Assembly (NCBI GenBank): GCA_015486505.1
Contig: WFRP01000170.1
Span: 1 to 13,335 of the forward strand
Direction of reading: 5' to 3'
DNA length: 13,335 bases
Origin: Pseudomonadota bacterium
GTDB taxonomy: Bacteria; Desulfobacterota; Anaeroferrophillalia; Anaeroferrophillales; Tharpellaceae
A model generated the notes under the pieces. The model was not told the DNA's origin, made no database searches, and was given only the letters and a program-made list of their open reading frames with translations. The translations under genes and the position numbers were made by a program. Numbering within the stretch: the first letter of the stretch is position 1; each line of letters starts with the position of its first letter. Below are positions 6,103-13,019 of this stretch, in pieces.

Positions 6103-6138
6103 AAAGGCTTAACTAGCATATGTTAGTTAAGCCTTTTT
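6103..6138 (+). terminator. Intrinsic terminator after tRNA-Gly
   Basis: AAAGGCTTAACTA (6103-6115) pairs perfectly with TAGTTAAGCCTTT (6124-6136) around an eight-base loop, and the stem runs into five T residues. It ends the monocistronic tRNA transcript nine bases past the CCA end and separates it from the flagellar operon. Confidence 0.9.
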
Positions 6139-6248
6139 GCATACAGGGGCTGGGTAACAAGTCAGGTAACAAGTTTTTAAAAGCTACTGCCAAAATCCAC
6201 ACCTTTTTTTGACAATTCCCCTCCAGGCTCTTTTCATAACTTCATCCA
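6139..6248. other. Intergenic stretch upstream of the flagellar promoter
   Basis: No gene seen. It includes a short direct repeat GGTAACAAG at 6153-6161 and 6165-6173. Activator sites for the sigma-54 promoter would be expected somewhere here or further upstream, but I cannot point to one. Confidence 0.4.
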
Positions 6249-6264
6249 TGGCACACTGGTTGCA
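6249..6264 (+). promoter_or_regulatory. Sigma-54 (RpoN) promoter of the flagellar operon
   Basis: TGGCAC-N5-TTGCA matches the -24/-12 consensus, with GG at 6250-6251 and GC at 6262-6263 at the required spacing. The start point would be near 6275, leaving a leader of about 90 bases before flgB. Sigma-54 control of rod/MS-ring operons with a dedicated enhancer-binding activator is well known in polarly flagellated proteobacteria; the activator is not encoded here. Confidence 0.85.
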
Positions 6265-6364
6265 TATTTTTCGCTCAGAGAGAAAAATTTAGCGCATATT
6301 CAATGTTTTTCCGGTTGTGGGCTGACAATGCCTGCATAAAAAGCGAATCGGGAGTGTCAAAACC

Positions 6365-6784
6365 ATGACAATCAACAATATTTTTGACAGCACCAGCCGC
6401 CTGCTGATTAAAAGCGCGCAGCTGCGCGCCGAAAAAGCTCAGGTTATTGCCGGCAATATCGCGAATCTGGATACGCCGGGTTATCAGGCGCGGAAATTTG
6501 AATTCAGTGAAGCTTTGCGTCGGGCGGCGGCCGACAGTAGCGGGTCTCTGCCGATGACAATAACTCACGCCGGCCATTTGGGAAACCGCCCTTTAATTAA
6601 CGCGGTTCACGGCAAAATAACTACGGCCGGAAATTCTCTGGGCGGCCTTGACGGCAACTCAGTTAATCTGGATCGGGAAATGGCCGACCAGGCGATCAAT
6701 AACAGTGCCTACATCCGCACCATGCAGATGCTTAAAAGCAAAATGTCGATCCTGAAAAATGCGATCGTTGAGGGAGGTAAATAG
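6365..6784 (+). CDS. flgB: Flagellar proximal rod protein FlgB
   Basis: 139 aa, essentially the family's normal length. The N-terminal rod signature AGNIANLDTPGYQARKFEF (29-47) and the C-terminal amphipathic helix with NNSAYIRTMQMLKSKMSILK are both present. FlgB forms the proximal rod just above the MS ring, with FlgC, FlgF and FliE, and is exported by the flagellar type III apparatus without a cleaved signal. It is the first gene of the operon, about 90 bases from the predicted sigma-54 start, with GGGAG upstream of the ATG. Confidence 0.96.
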   Translation: MTINNIFDSTSRLLIKSAQLRAEKAQVIAGNIANLDTPGYQARKFEFSEALRRAAADSSGSLPMTITHAGHLGNRPLINAVHGKITTAGNSLGGLDGNSVNLDREMADQAINNSAYIRTMQMLKSKMSILKNAIVEGGK

Positions 6785-6786
6785 AA

Positions 6787-7233
6787 ATGAGCTTTGAAAC
6801 AATGATGGGGATCAGCGCCGGCGGTATGTCGGCCCAGCGTTTCCGGCTTAATGTCATCGCCAGCAACCTGGCCAACCAGAATACCACCCGAACCCCGGAA
6901 GGCGGCCCCTACCGGCGCCGTGACGTTGTCTTTGCCACAACTCTGTCGGAAGCGGAAGGCAGCGCCGACCAGACGACAAATCCGGAGAGTCCGGAAAGTC
7001 AAGCGCTGTCGGTCAAGGTCGTTGATGTTATCAGCGACCCCTCCCCTCTGGTAATGAAATATCAGCCTGGGCACCCGGATGCCAATGCCGATGGCTACGT
7101 CGCCTACCCCAATGTCAACACCTTCGAAGAAATGGTCAATATGCTCTCGGCAACCCGCAGTTATGAAGCCAATGCCACGATAATGAAAAATGCCAAGGAA
7201 ATGATTAACAAAACTATTGATCTTTTGAAATAG
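6787..7233 (+). CDS. flgC: Flagellar proximal rod protein FlgC
   Basis: 148 aa, normal length. The rod-family N-terminus contains ASNLANQNTTRTPEGGPYRR (25-44). The C-terminus carries the conserved FlgC pattern YVAYPNVNTFEEMV, then MLSATRSYEANATIMKNAK. It starts two bases after flgB, with GGAGGT in the end of flgB as ribosome binding site. It builds the proximal rod with FlgB. Confidence 0.97.
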   Translation: MSFETMMGISAGGMSAQRFRLNVIASNLANQNTTRTPEGGPYRRRDVVFATTLSEAEGSADQTTNPESPESQALSVKVVDVISDPSPLVMKYQPGHPDANADGYVAYPNVNTFEEMVNMLSATRSYEANATIMKNAKEMINKTIDLLK

Positions 7234-7248
7234 AGCGGAGCCTGATTT

Positions 7249-7578
7249 ATGACGATTACCAACATAAGCAGCAATCCTTTCATCAGCCATCTCAACGAAC
7301 TGCAGCGGCTGGGAAAAGAAGCGCAGAACTTAAGTCCGACCGAAACCCCTTCCGCGGCCAACTCATTTTCTAACGTCCTTAATAACGCTATACAGCAGGT
7401 TAACGGTCTGCAGCAGGTCGCCGACCGGAAAGTTTCCGCCGTTACCACCGGAGCCTCACAGGACACCCTGGGCGCGGTCGTCGCCTTACAGCAGGCGGAT
7501 CTTTCGCTGCAGCTTTTGGCACAGATACGCAACAAAGCCATGAAGGCTTACGAAGAAATCATCAAAATGCCGATATAA
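7249..7578 (+). CDS. fliE: Flagellar hook-basal body complex protein FliE
   Basis: 109 aa, typical length. The C-terminal half has the conserved FliE pattern GAVVALQQADLSLQLLAQI followed by RNKAMKAYEEIIKMPI at the extreme end. FliE is the export-dependent adapter joining the rod to the MS ring. Its position between flgC and fliF is the usual one. CGGAG precedes the start, and the gap to flgC is 15 bp. Confidence 0.95.
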   Translation: MTITNISSNPFISHLNELQRLGKEAQNLSPTETPSAANSFSNVLNNAIQQVNGLQQVADRKVSAVTTGASQDTLGAVVALQQADLSLQLLAQIRNKAMKAYEEIIKMPI

Positions 7579-7605
7579 CCCACTTAAATTACTGAGGAAT
7601 GCCCT

Positions 7606-9210
7606 ATGGAACAATTAAAAGCCCTGCTTAACTGGTTCAAGACCCGTACGCCACTGCAGAAAATCGGGGTCTTGGGAGTCGGCTCAGTCCTGATTATCGG
7701 TCTCGCGACCGCGGTTATCATCTCCATGTCCACCGCTTACGCCCCCCTCTATTACAACCTCTCGGCGGAAAACGCCGCCGAGGTTACCGACTATTTAAGA
7801 CGGAACCGGATACCTTACCGCCTGACTGATTCAGGGCGCACGGTTAAAGTTGCCAGAGATGACGTTTATGAAGTTCGGCTCAAGCTGGCCGGCAGCCAGG
7901 TTATGAGCGGCGGCGTCGGTTTTGAAATCTTTGACAAAACCAACCTCGGCGTTACTGAATTTGTGCAGAATATTAATTTTCAGCGGGCGCTTCAAGGTGA
8001 ACTCGCCCGCACGATCAGCGAGATCAAACAGGTTGAATCAGCCCGCATCCTTCTCGTACTGCCGAAAAAGACTCTTTTTTCCGAAGACCAGCAGGATGCC
8101 ACCTGTTCGGTCATTCTGAAACTGCACGCCGGCGCCCGGCTGCGGCCGGATCAGGTTGATGGAATAATGTCACTGGTTGCCGGCAGTGTCGCCGGTTTAC
8201 AGAAGGATAAAGTTGTCGTTGTTGATACTTTCGGCACCGTTCTTTCCAAAAAAATAAATGAAGAATCCGGTTCCAGCCAACTTACAACCAACGAAATGAC
8301 TTTCCGCCGTAAATATGAAAACAATCTCGAAGAACGCCTGCAATCGATGCTCGAACGAGTCGTCGGCCGCCGGAAAGTCGTAGTGCGGGTCTCGGCCAGT
8401 CTCGACTTCAATAAAGTTGAAAAAACCGAAGAAATCTATGACCCGGATCAGGTGGCGGTCCGCAGTGAACACCGTCTCAGCGAACAATCCCGGAACGGCA
8501 CCGGGGCTCCCGCCGGGGTGCCGGGCGCAAACAGTAACGTTCCCGGCCGCGAGGTCACAGCTACCGGCACAAACGCCGGCGGCAAGAACTCCAATAAATC
8601 CGACGAAACCCGCAATTACGAAATCTCAAAACTCGTCAGCCGGACGATTATGCCGGTCGGCGCGGTCAGGAAAATCAGTGTTGCCGTAATGGTTGACGGC
8701 AAGTATAAAGGCGGCAACGGAAAAGATGAAGAAAAAACCTTTGTTCCCCGCAGTGACGCTGAAATCGCGATTTACACCAATATGGTCAAGAAAGCGATTG
8801 GTTTCAATAAAAAAAGAGGAGACCAGGTTGAAGTTGCCTGTATCGCGTTCAACAATGAGAGCCTTAAGCGGGAAGTCGCGGAACTTGATAAAGCTAATCG
8901 TTACAGCTTAATCTTCAGAGGTCTCAAGTATCTGGCAATGGTACTCGCCGGGCTTTTCTTCTACTTCAAGATCTTAAAACCGGGCGTCGGCTTTTTAATT
9001 GAAAGTTTAACCGCCGAAAACCCGGATGAAACAACGGGAACCGACTCGGGGGAATCCGGCGGCATGAACCATATGGCGGATCAGGTTGCCGATAAGGTTG
9101 AGATTCACCGACCGACCACGGTCATGGATCAAGTCACCAGTTTTGCCGGCGAAAACCCGGAGGAGGTTGCTAAAGTTATCAAACTGTGGTTAAAAGAGCA
9201 GACAACTTAG
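7606..9210 (+). CDS. fliF: Flagellar MS-ring protein FliF
   Basis: 534 aa, slightly short of the common 540-570. A membrane segment lies at about 20-42 and a second at about 440-457, enclosing the periplasmic ring-building motifs. The secretin-like/YscJ region holds FVQNINFQRALQGELARTI (119-137) and ESARILLVLP. The C-terminal cytoplasmic tail ends NPEEVAKVIKLWLKEQTT, the helix that docks into the FliG N-terminal domain, so the FliG-binding site is intact. FliF forms the inner-membrane ring on which rod, switch and export gate assemble. GAGGAA precedes the start. Unusually, fliG does not follow directly: a repeat array fills the next 480 bases. Confidence 0.97.
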   Translation: MEQLKALLNWFKTRTPLQKIGVLGVGSVLIIGLATAVIISMSTAYAPLYYNLSAENAAEVTDYLRRNRIPYRLTDSGRTVKVARDDVYEVRLKLAGSQVMSGGVGFEIFDKTNLGVTEFVQNINFQRALQGELARTISEIKQVESARILLVLPKKTLFSEDQQDATCSVILKLHAGARLRPDQVDGIMSLVAGSVAGLQKDKVVVVDTFGTVLSKKINEESGSSQLTTNEMTFRRKYENNLEERLQSMLERVVGRRKVVVRVSASLDFNKVEKTEEIYDPDQVAVRSEHRLSEQSRNGTGAPAGVPGANSNVPGREVTATGTNAGGKNSNKSDETRNYEISKLVSRTIMPVGAVRKISVAVMVDGKYKGGNGKDEEKTFVPRSDAEIAIYTNMVKKAIGFNKKRGDQVEVACIAFNNESLKREVAELDKANRYSLIFRGLKYLAMVLAGLFFYFKILKPGVGFLIESLTAENPDETTGTDSGESGGMNHMADQVADKVEIHRPTTVMDQVTSFAGENPEEVAKVIKLWLKEQTT

Positions 9211-9221
9211 CTCCTGACGAA

Positions 9222-9261
9222 AAAAAGCCGCGACCAACCCCGAATTCGGCAGAGCATTTAC
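9222..9261 (-). repeat. Degenerate copy of the element's terminal sequence
   Basis: These 40 bases match the outward-facing end at 492-531 at 31 of 40 positions without gaps, sharing CCGCG, ACCCCG and ATTCGGC and ending TTTAC against GTTAC. It begins 12 bases after the fliF stop. It points in the opposite sense to the end-to-array arrangement at 5277-5406, so it is not a simple intact left end. Confidence 0.55.
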
Positions 9262-9271
9262 CGTAAAATAA

Positions 9272-9663
9272 TGCGGGAACAAATCCCGCAACCCAAACGG
9301 AGCCTTGCGGCCCGTACCCCAAGGGCACTTCCGCTGGTCGCAAATAAGTACTCTTATCAGAACATTTTCTGATTATTAAATCTTGTTTTTTGGTGCAGAA
9401 AATAACCTGTAAGGCACTAATGCGGGAACAATCCCCGCAACCCAATTGGGCCTTTGCGGCCCGCAAATAAGTACTCTTATCAGAACATTTTCTTGTTTTT
9501 TCAAACCGAAAATAACCTGTAAGGTACTAATGCGGGAACAGATCCCGCAACCCAATCGGGCCTTTTCGGCCCGCAAATAAGTACTCTTATCAGAACATTT
9601 TCTTGTTTTTACAGTTGAAAAAAGCTGTCGAAAAAAACAAGAAAATAACCTGTAAGGTACTAA
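9272..9663 (+). repeat. Hairpin repeat array 3, inside the flagellar operon between fliF and fliG
   Basis: Three head-to-tail units on the coding strand: 9272-9420 (one optional module at 9316-9341, alternative H4), 9421-9530 (short H4 with ATTTTC/GAAAAT) and 9531-9663 (long H4). H2 is GAGCC/GGCCC with one mismatch in the first, GGGCC/GGCCC in the second and CGGGCC/GGCCCG in the third. Together they add at least 15 potential stem-loops to the mRNA between the MS-ring and switch genes. I see no GC-rich stem followed by a T run, so the array does not look like an intrinsic terminator. The array ends 30 bp before fliG. Confidence 0.93.
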
Positions 9664-9693
9664 AGCTTTAACTACTATCGGAAAAACTGAATT

Positions 9694-10710
9694 ATGGCTA
9701 AAGTCAAAAAAGACGGAGGGCTTGCCGGACGCCAGAAGGCGGCAATTCTCCTGCTCGGACTCGGCGAAGATGTCGCCGCGAGCGTACTGAAGCACTGCAG
9801 TGAATTCGAGCTGCAGCAACTCAGCCAGGAAATTTCCCACCTGGGTGATATTCCCGGAGAAGTCACGGAAAACATTGCCTCCGAGTTCACCGAAACCGTG
9901 GGCCACAAATTGGTCTTCTCCGGCGGCGGCGATTATCTGCGCAGTATTCTGATAAAAACCCTGGGTAAAGAAAAAGCCGACAGCTTTCTCGACAAGGTTC
10001 GGGATTCGCTGCGCCACAAACCTTTCGGCAACCTGACCCATGTTGACGGCAAGGTTATCGCCTCATTCATAAGAAATGAGCATCCCCAGACCATCGCCCT
10101 GATCCTGGCCCACCTTGAACCGGATCAGGCGGCCGAGATTATCACCCTGCTGCCGGAAGGTATTCAGGGTGATATAATGCTGCGGATTGCCTCTCTGGAA
10201 GCGGTTCCCAGAGAGATGATCGACGAAATCGAAACGGTTCTCGATGAAGAACTCAAGACCACCGGCGGCATGGCCAGTGAAGGCCTGGGCGGGGTTGAGG
10301 CCGTTGCCGAAGTTTTTAATAATCTTGATAAAAATTCCGAATCTATGATTATGGCGACGATTGAGGAAAATGACCCGGAACTGGCGGATGAAGTCCGTAA
10401 GCTGATGTTCACATTTGATGATTTGATCAATGTGGATGATCGCGGCATCCAGTCGATCCTGAAAGAGATCAACAACGAAGACCTGCTCCTCGCCTTAAAA
10501 ACCGCTATCGACGAGGTCAAGGATAAAATCTACGCCAATATGTCGCAAAGGGCGGCCGACATGATTAAGGATGACCTTGAAGCTATGGGTCCGGCCCGGC
10601 TTACCGACATTGAAAAAGCCCAGCAGAATATCGTCAAGGTCGCCCGCAAACTTGAGGATGAGGGCAAAATCATTATCGCCTCTAAGGGCGGAGGAGATGT
10701 CGTTGTCTAA
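9694..10710 (+). CDS. fliG: Flagellar motor switch protein FliG
   Basis: 338 aa, standard length. GRQKAAILLLGLGED opens the FliF-binding N-domain. The middle domain has EHPQT at 129-133 and then IALILAHLEPDQAAEII. A GG hinge lies at 191-192, and MFTFDDL (238-244) opens the C-terminal domain. The torque-generating charges known from E. coli (Lys264, Arg281, Asp288, Asp289, Arg297) all have counterparts shifted by five: Lys269, Arg286, Asp293, Asp294, Arg302. The motor interface is therefore complete. The ribosome binding site is poor (only CGGAAA about ten bases before the ATG), unlike the other genes of this operon, and the gene follows the repeat array. Translation may depend on structure or coupling differently from the usual fliF-fliG overlap. 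Confidence 0.97.
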   Translation: MAKVKKDGGLAGRQKAAILLLGLGEDVAASVLKHCSEFELQQLSQEISHLGDIPGEVTENIASEFTETVGHKLVFSGGGDYLRSILIKTLGKEKADSFLDKVRDSLRHKPFGNLTHVDGKVIASFIRNEHPQTIALILAHLEPDQAAEIITLLPEGIQGDIMLRIASLEAVPREMIDEIETVLDEELKTTGGMASEGLGGVEAVAEVFNNLDKNSESMIMATIEENDPELADEVRKLMFTFDDLINVDDRGIQSILKEINNEDLLLALKTAIDEVKDKIYANMSQRAADMIKDDLEAMGPARLTDIEKAQQNIVKVARKLEDEGKIIIASKGGGDVVV

Positions 10711-11596
10711 CCGAAACTCAACCCAGTTAAAAACCTTCCAGACCCTGACCTACTCCCGGCTGAAAGCCCAGATGGGGAATAACGGCGGTGGCGGCGCCGG
10801 CGGCTACAGCAGTCCTGTGGCCCGGGCGCAAGAGCTTAAATTCCCCCCGCTTAAAAGTCACACAAATCGCGGGCGCCTGTCCGGCAGCCAGGTGCCGGCT
10901 CTGAAAAGCGAACGCTTTCGCACCAGTTCATTTCCACCATTTTCCGAGCAAAGCAGTGACGACGACAGCGCGACCAAAGCCAGAAACCAGGCCGTCAGCC
11001 GGGAAATTATGGCCAAATACCGACGGCAGGCGGAAGCGGAGAAAGAGAAGATCCTGACTTCAGCTGAAGTTGAGGCCGCCGGGATTCTCATTAAGGCTGA
11101 GGCCGACGCCGAAGACCTCAAACGGAAAATCGCGGAAGAAGCGAAGGATAAGGGCTTAAAAGAGTCACAAACCATCATAACTCAGCATCTTGCCCATCTT
11201 GATGAGTTGTTCAAAAGTCTGGCAACCACCCAGAAACGCTGCTATCAGCAGCATGAAGAAGCTCTGGTCAAACTTGCTTTAAGCTGCGCTGAAAAAATTA
11301 TCAATCGCGAGATTTCCCTTGATGAAAGCGTCATTGTCGACACCGTCAATGAAGTTCTGCGCGAAGGCCAGATCCAGGGCGAGACCACCCTGTATTTAAA
11401 TCGTGAAGATTTCGCTCTGATTGATGTCCTGAAACCGGAAATCCTGGCGGATTTTCCCAATCTTACTAATCTCAAAATTGAGATCAGTGAAGCCGTGGAC
11501 CGGGGCGGCTGTATTCTCGAATCACCGATGGGCCGCATCGATGCCAGTCTGCGCAGCAAGTTTGAAGAGCTTGAGCGCCTGTTGACAAATGGTTGA
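10697..11596 (+). CDS. fliH: Flagellar export regulator FliH
   Basis: 299 aa from the chosen ATG, which overlaps the end of fliG by 14 bases. The frame is open from 10571, but that would overlap fliG by 140 bases and add residues that only mirror fliG in another frame; GGAGG and AAGGG lie just before the chosen start. The N-terminal about 95 residues are low-complexity, rich in Ser, Gly and Pro. A charged, Ala- and Glu-rich coiled coil spans about 100-185. The FliH/HrpE-type C-domain covers about 187-296, with EKIINREI, RGGCILESPMGRIDASL and KFEELERLL. FliH binds FliI and links the ATPase to the switch C-ring. The pairing with fliI supports the call. Confidence 0.93.
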   Translation: MSLSNRNSTQLKTFQTLTYSRLKAQMGNNGGGGAGGYSSPVARAQELKFPPLKSHTNRGRLSGSQVPALKSERFRTSSFPPFSEQSSDDDSATKARNQAVSREIMAKYRRQAEAEKEKILTSAEVEAAGILIKAEADAEDLKRKIAEEAKDKGLKESQTIITQHLAHLDELFKSLATTQKRCYQQHEEALVKLALSCAEKIINREISLDESVIVDTVNEVLREGQIQGETTLYLNREDFALIDVLKPEILADFPNLTNLKIEISEAVDRGGCILESPMGRIDASLRSKFEELERLLTNG

Positions 11597-12902
11597 TTTC
11601 GCCTCTCTCCAGAACCGGATTAAAGAAGAAAAACTCTTCCGCTATACCGGTCAGGTTACCAGTCTCACCGGCCTGGTCATTGAAGGCGACGGTCCTCCCG
11701 TCTCCGTCGGCGATCTCTGCCGGATTGAAAACCCGCAGACCGGAACCAGTATCACCTGTGAAACCGTCGGTTTCAAGGACCAGCGCATCCTGCTGATGCC
11801 GCTCGGCGATCTCCAGGGTATTGCCCCGGGAAACCGGATTTTTTCCCTGCGCCGGCCGGCGACCATCAAGGTCGGCGAAGCCCTGCTGGGACGGGTAATT
11901 GACGGCCTGGGCCGCCCGCTGGACAGTCTCGATGAACTGACTGACTGTCCGGAAGAAATCCCACTCTATCGCGACCCGATAAACCCTTTTCAAAGACGCC
12001 GGATCGACTCGCCGATTGATCTCGGGGTCCGTTCCATCAATGCGCTTCTGACCTGCGGCAAAGGCCAGCGCATGGGCATTATGGCGGGTTCCGGAGTCGG
12101 GAAAAGCGTGCTTCTCGGAATGATGGCCCGCTACACCAAAGCGGATATCAATGTGATCGCCCTGATCGGCGAACGCGGCCGCGAAGTCCGGGAGTTCATC
12201 GAGCGGGATCTCGGCCCCGAAGGCTTAAAACGCAGCATTGTCGTGGTCGCGACCTCGGATCAGGCCCCGCTGGTCCGCCGCCGCGGCGCTTTTCTGGCAA
12301 CGGCCATCGCTGAGTATTTCCGGGACTTAAATCGTGATGTCCTTTTGATGATGGATTCTTTAACCCGGTTTGCCATGGCGCAAAGGGAAATCGGGCTTGC
12401 CATCGGTGAACCGCCGACCAGTAAAGGCTATACCCCGTCGGTGTTCTCCCTTCTGCCGAAGTTGCTGGAACGTACCGGCCGTGATGCCGGCAGCGGCTCG
12501 ATCACCGGCCTTTACACGGTGCTGGTCGAAGGTGACGATCTGACCGAACCGATTGCCGATGCCGCCCGCTCAATCCTTGACGGACATATTGTCCTCTCCC
12601 GCAAACTTGCCGATCGCAATATCTTTCCCGCTATCGATCCGCTTGCCAGCAAAAGCCGGGTTATGATTGACATTGTCAAGCCGGAACAGAGCAAAAACGC
12701 CGGTGAACTTTTGAACTTGCTGGCCGCCTACCAGGAGGCCGAAGATCTGATCAATATCGGTGCCTATGTCAGCGGTAGCAACCCGCGCATCGACCGCGCC
12801 ATCGCCCTGCATGAAAAAATCACCAGTTTCCTGCGCCAGGGGATTACGGAACCGTCCCAATTCACCGCCAGTATCAGCGAACTTGCAAAAATACTGCAGT
12901 AA
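11589..12902 (+). CDS. fliI: Flagellar type III export ATPase FliI
   Basis: 437 aa, normal length. Walker A is AGSGVGKS at 166-173 with Lys172; Walker B is DVLLMMDS at 250-257 with Asp256. LIGERGREVREF (192-203) carries the catalytic-glutamate region. The signature of flagellar/type III ATPases, FAMAQREIGLAIGEPPTSKG (261-280), is complete and is followed by TPSVFSLLPKLLERTG. It energises export of rod, hook and filament subunits with FliH and FliJ. It overlaps fliH by eight bases. FliJ, often the next gene, is not found before the window ends. Confidence 0.97.
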   Translation: MVDFASLQNRIKEEKLFRYTGQVTSLTGLVIEGDGPPVSVGDLCRIENPQTGTSITCETVGFKDQRILLMPLGDLQGIAPGNRIFSLRRPATIKVGEALLGRVIDGLGRPLDSLDELTDCPEEIPLYRDPINPFQRRRIDSPIDLGVRSINALLTCGKGQRMGIMAGSGVGKSVLLGMMARYTKADINVIALIGERGREVREFIERDLGPEGLKRSIVVVATSDQAPLVRRRGAFLATAIAEYFRDLNRDVLLMMDSLTRFAMAQREIGLAIGEPPTSKGYTPSVFSLLPKLLERTGRDAGSGSITGLYTVLVEGDDLTEPIADAARSILDGHIVLSRKLADRNIFPAIDPLASKSRVMIDIVKPEQSKNAGELLNLLAAYQEAEDLINIGAYVSGSNPRIDRAIALHEKITSFLRQGITEPSQFTASISELAKILQ

Positions 12903-13019
12903 CCCGTTTTGAAAATTCCCCTAATAGCTGATTGACAAAGAGTACCGGTTTAGGCTAGTAAGAGTCCGCGTAATTTGTAATACCCGCGTGGAGGCCTCCC
13001 ACAGGGCCGGAACTTCAGA
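12903..13019. other. Intergenic stretch after fliI
   Basis: No gene. TTGACA occurs at 12932-12937, but the best downstream hexamer (TAGTAA at 12956-12961, 18-bp spacing) is a poor -10, so I do not call a promoter. GTGGAGGCCTCCCAC near 12989-13003 is an imperfect palindrome without a T run. Neither end module of the hairpin element is recognisable here. Confidence 0.5.

Noticed and set aside
6019..6173. Phage or island attachment site at the tRNA-Gly 3' end
   Set aside because: No second copy of the tRNA 3' end and no integrase are visible. The short GGTAACAAG direct repeat at 6153-6173 is not enough.
9272..9663. Intrinsic transcription terminator between fliF and fliG
   Set aside because: The GC-rich stems (H1, H2) are not followed by T runs, and the T-rich H4 has T residues inside its own AT-rich stem.
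9376..10041. Long minus-strand open frame of 221 codons over array 3 and the start of fliG
   Set aside because: It is the antisense of fliG joined to translated repeat sequence. It includes the peptide LGCGICSRISTLQVIF, which recurs wherever the repeat is read in that frame.
10571..10696. Upstream start for fliH
   Set aside because: It would overlap fliG by 140 bases. The extra residues resemble out-of-frame fliG, and good ribosome binding sites stand before 10697.
12932..12961. Promoter after fliI (TTGACA)
   Set aside because: The -35 is perfect, but no acceptable -10 lies at 16-18 bp and no gene follows in the window.
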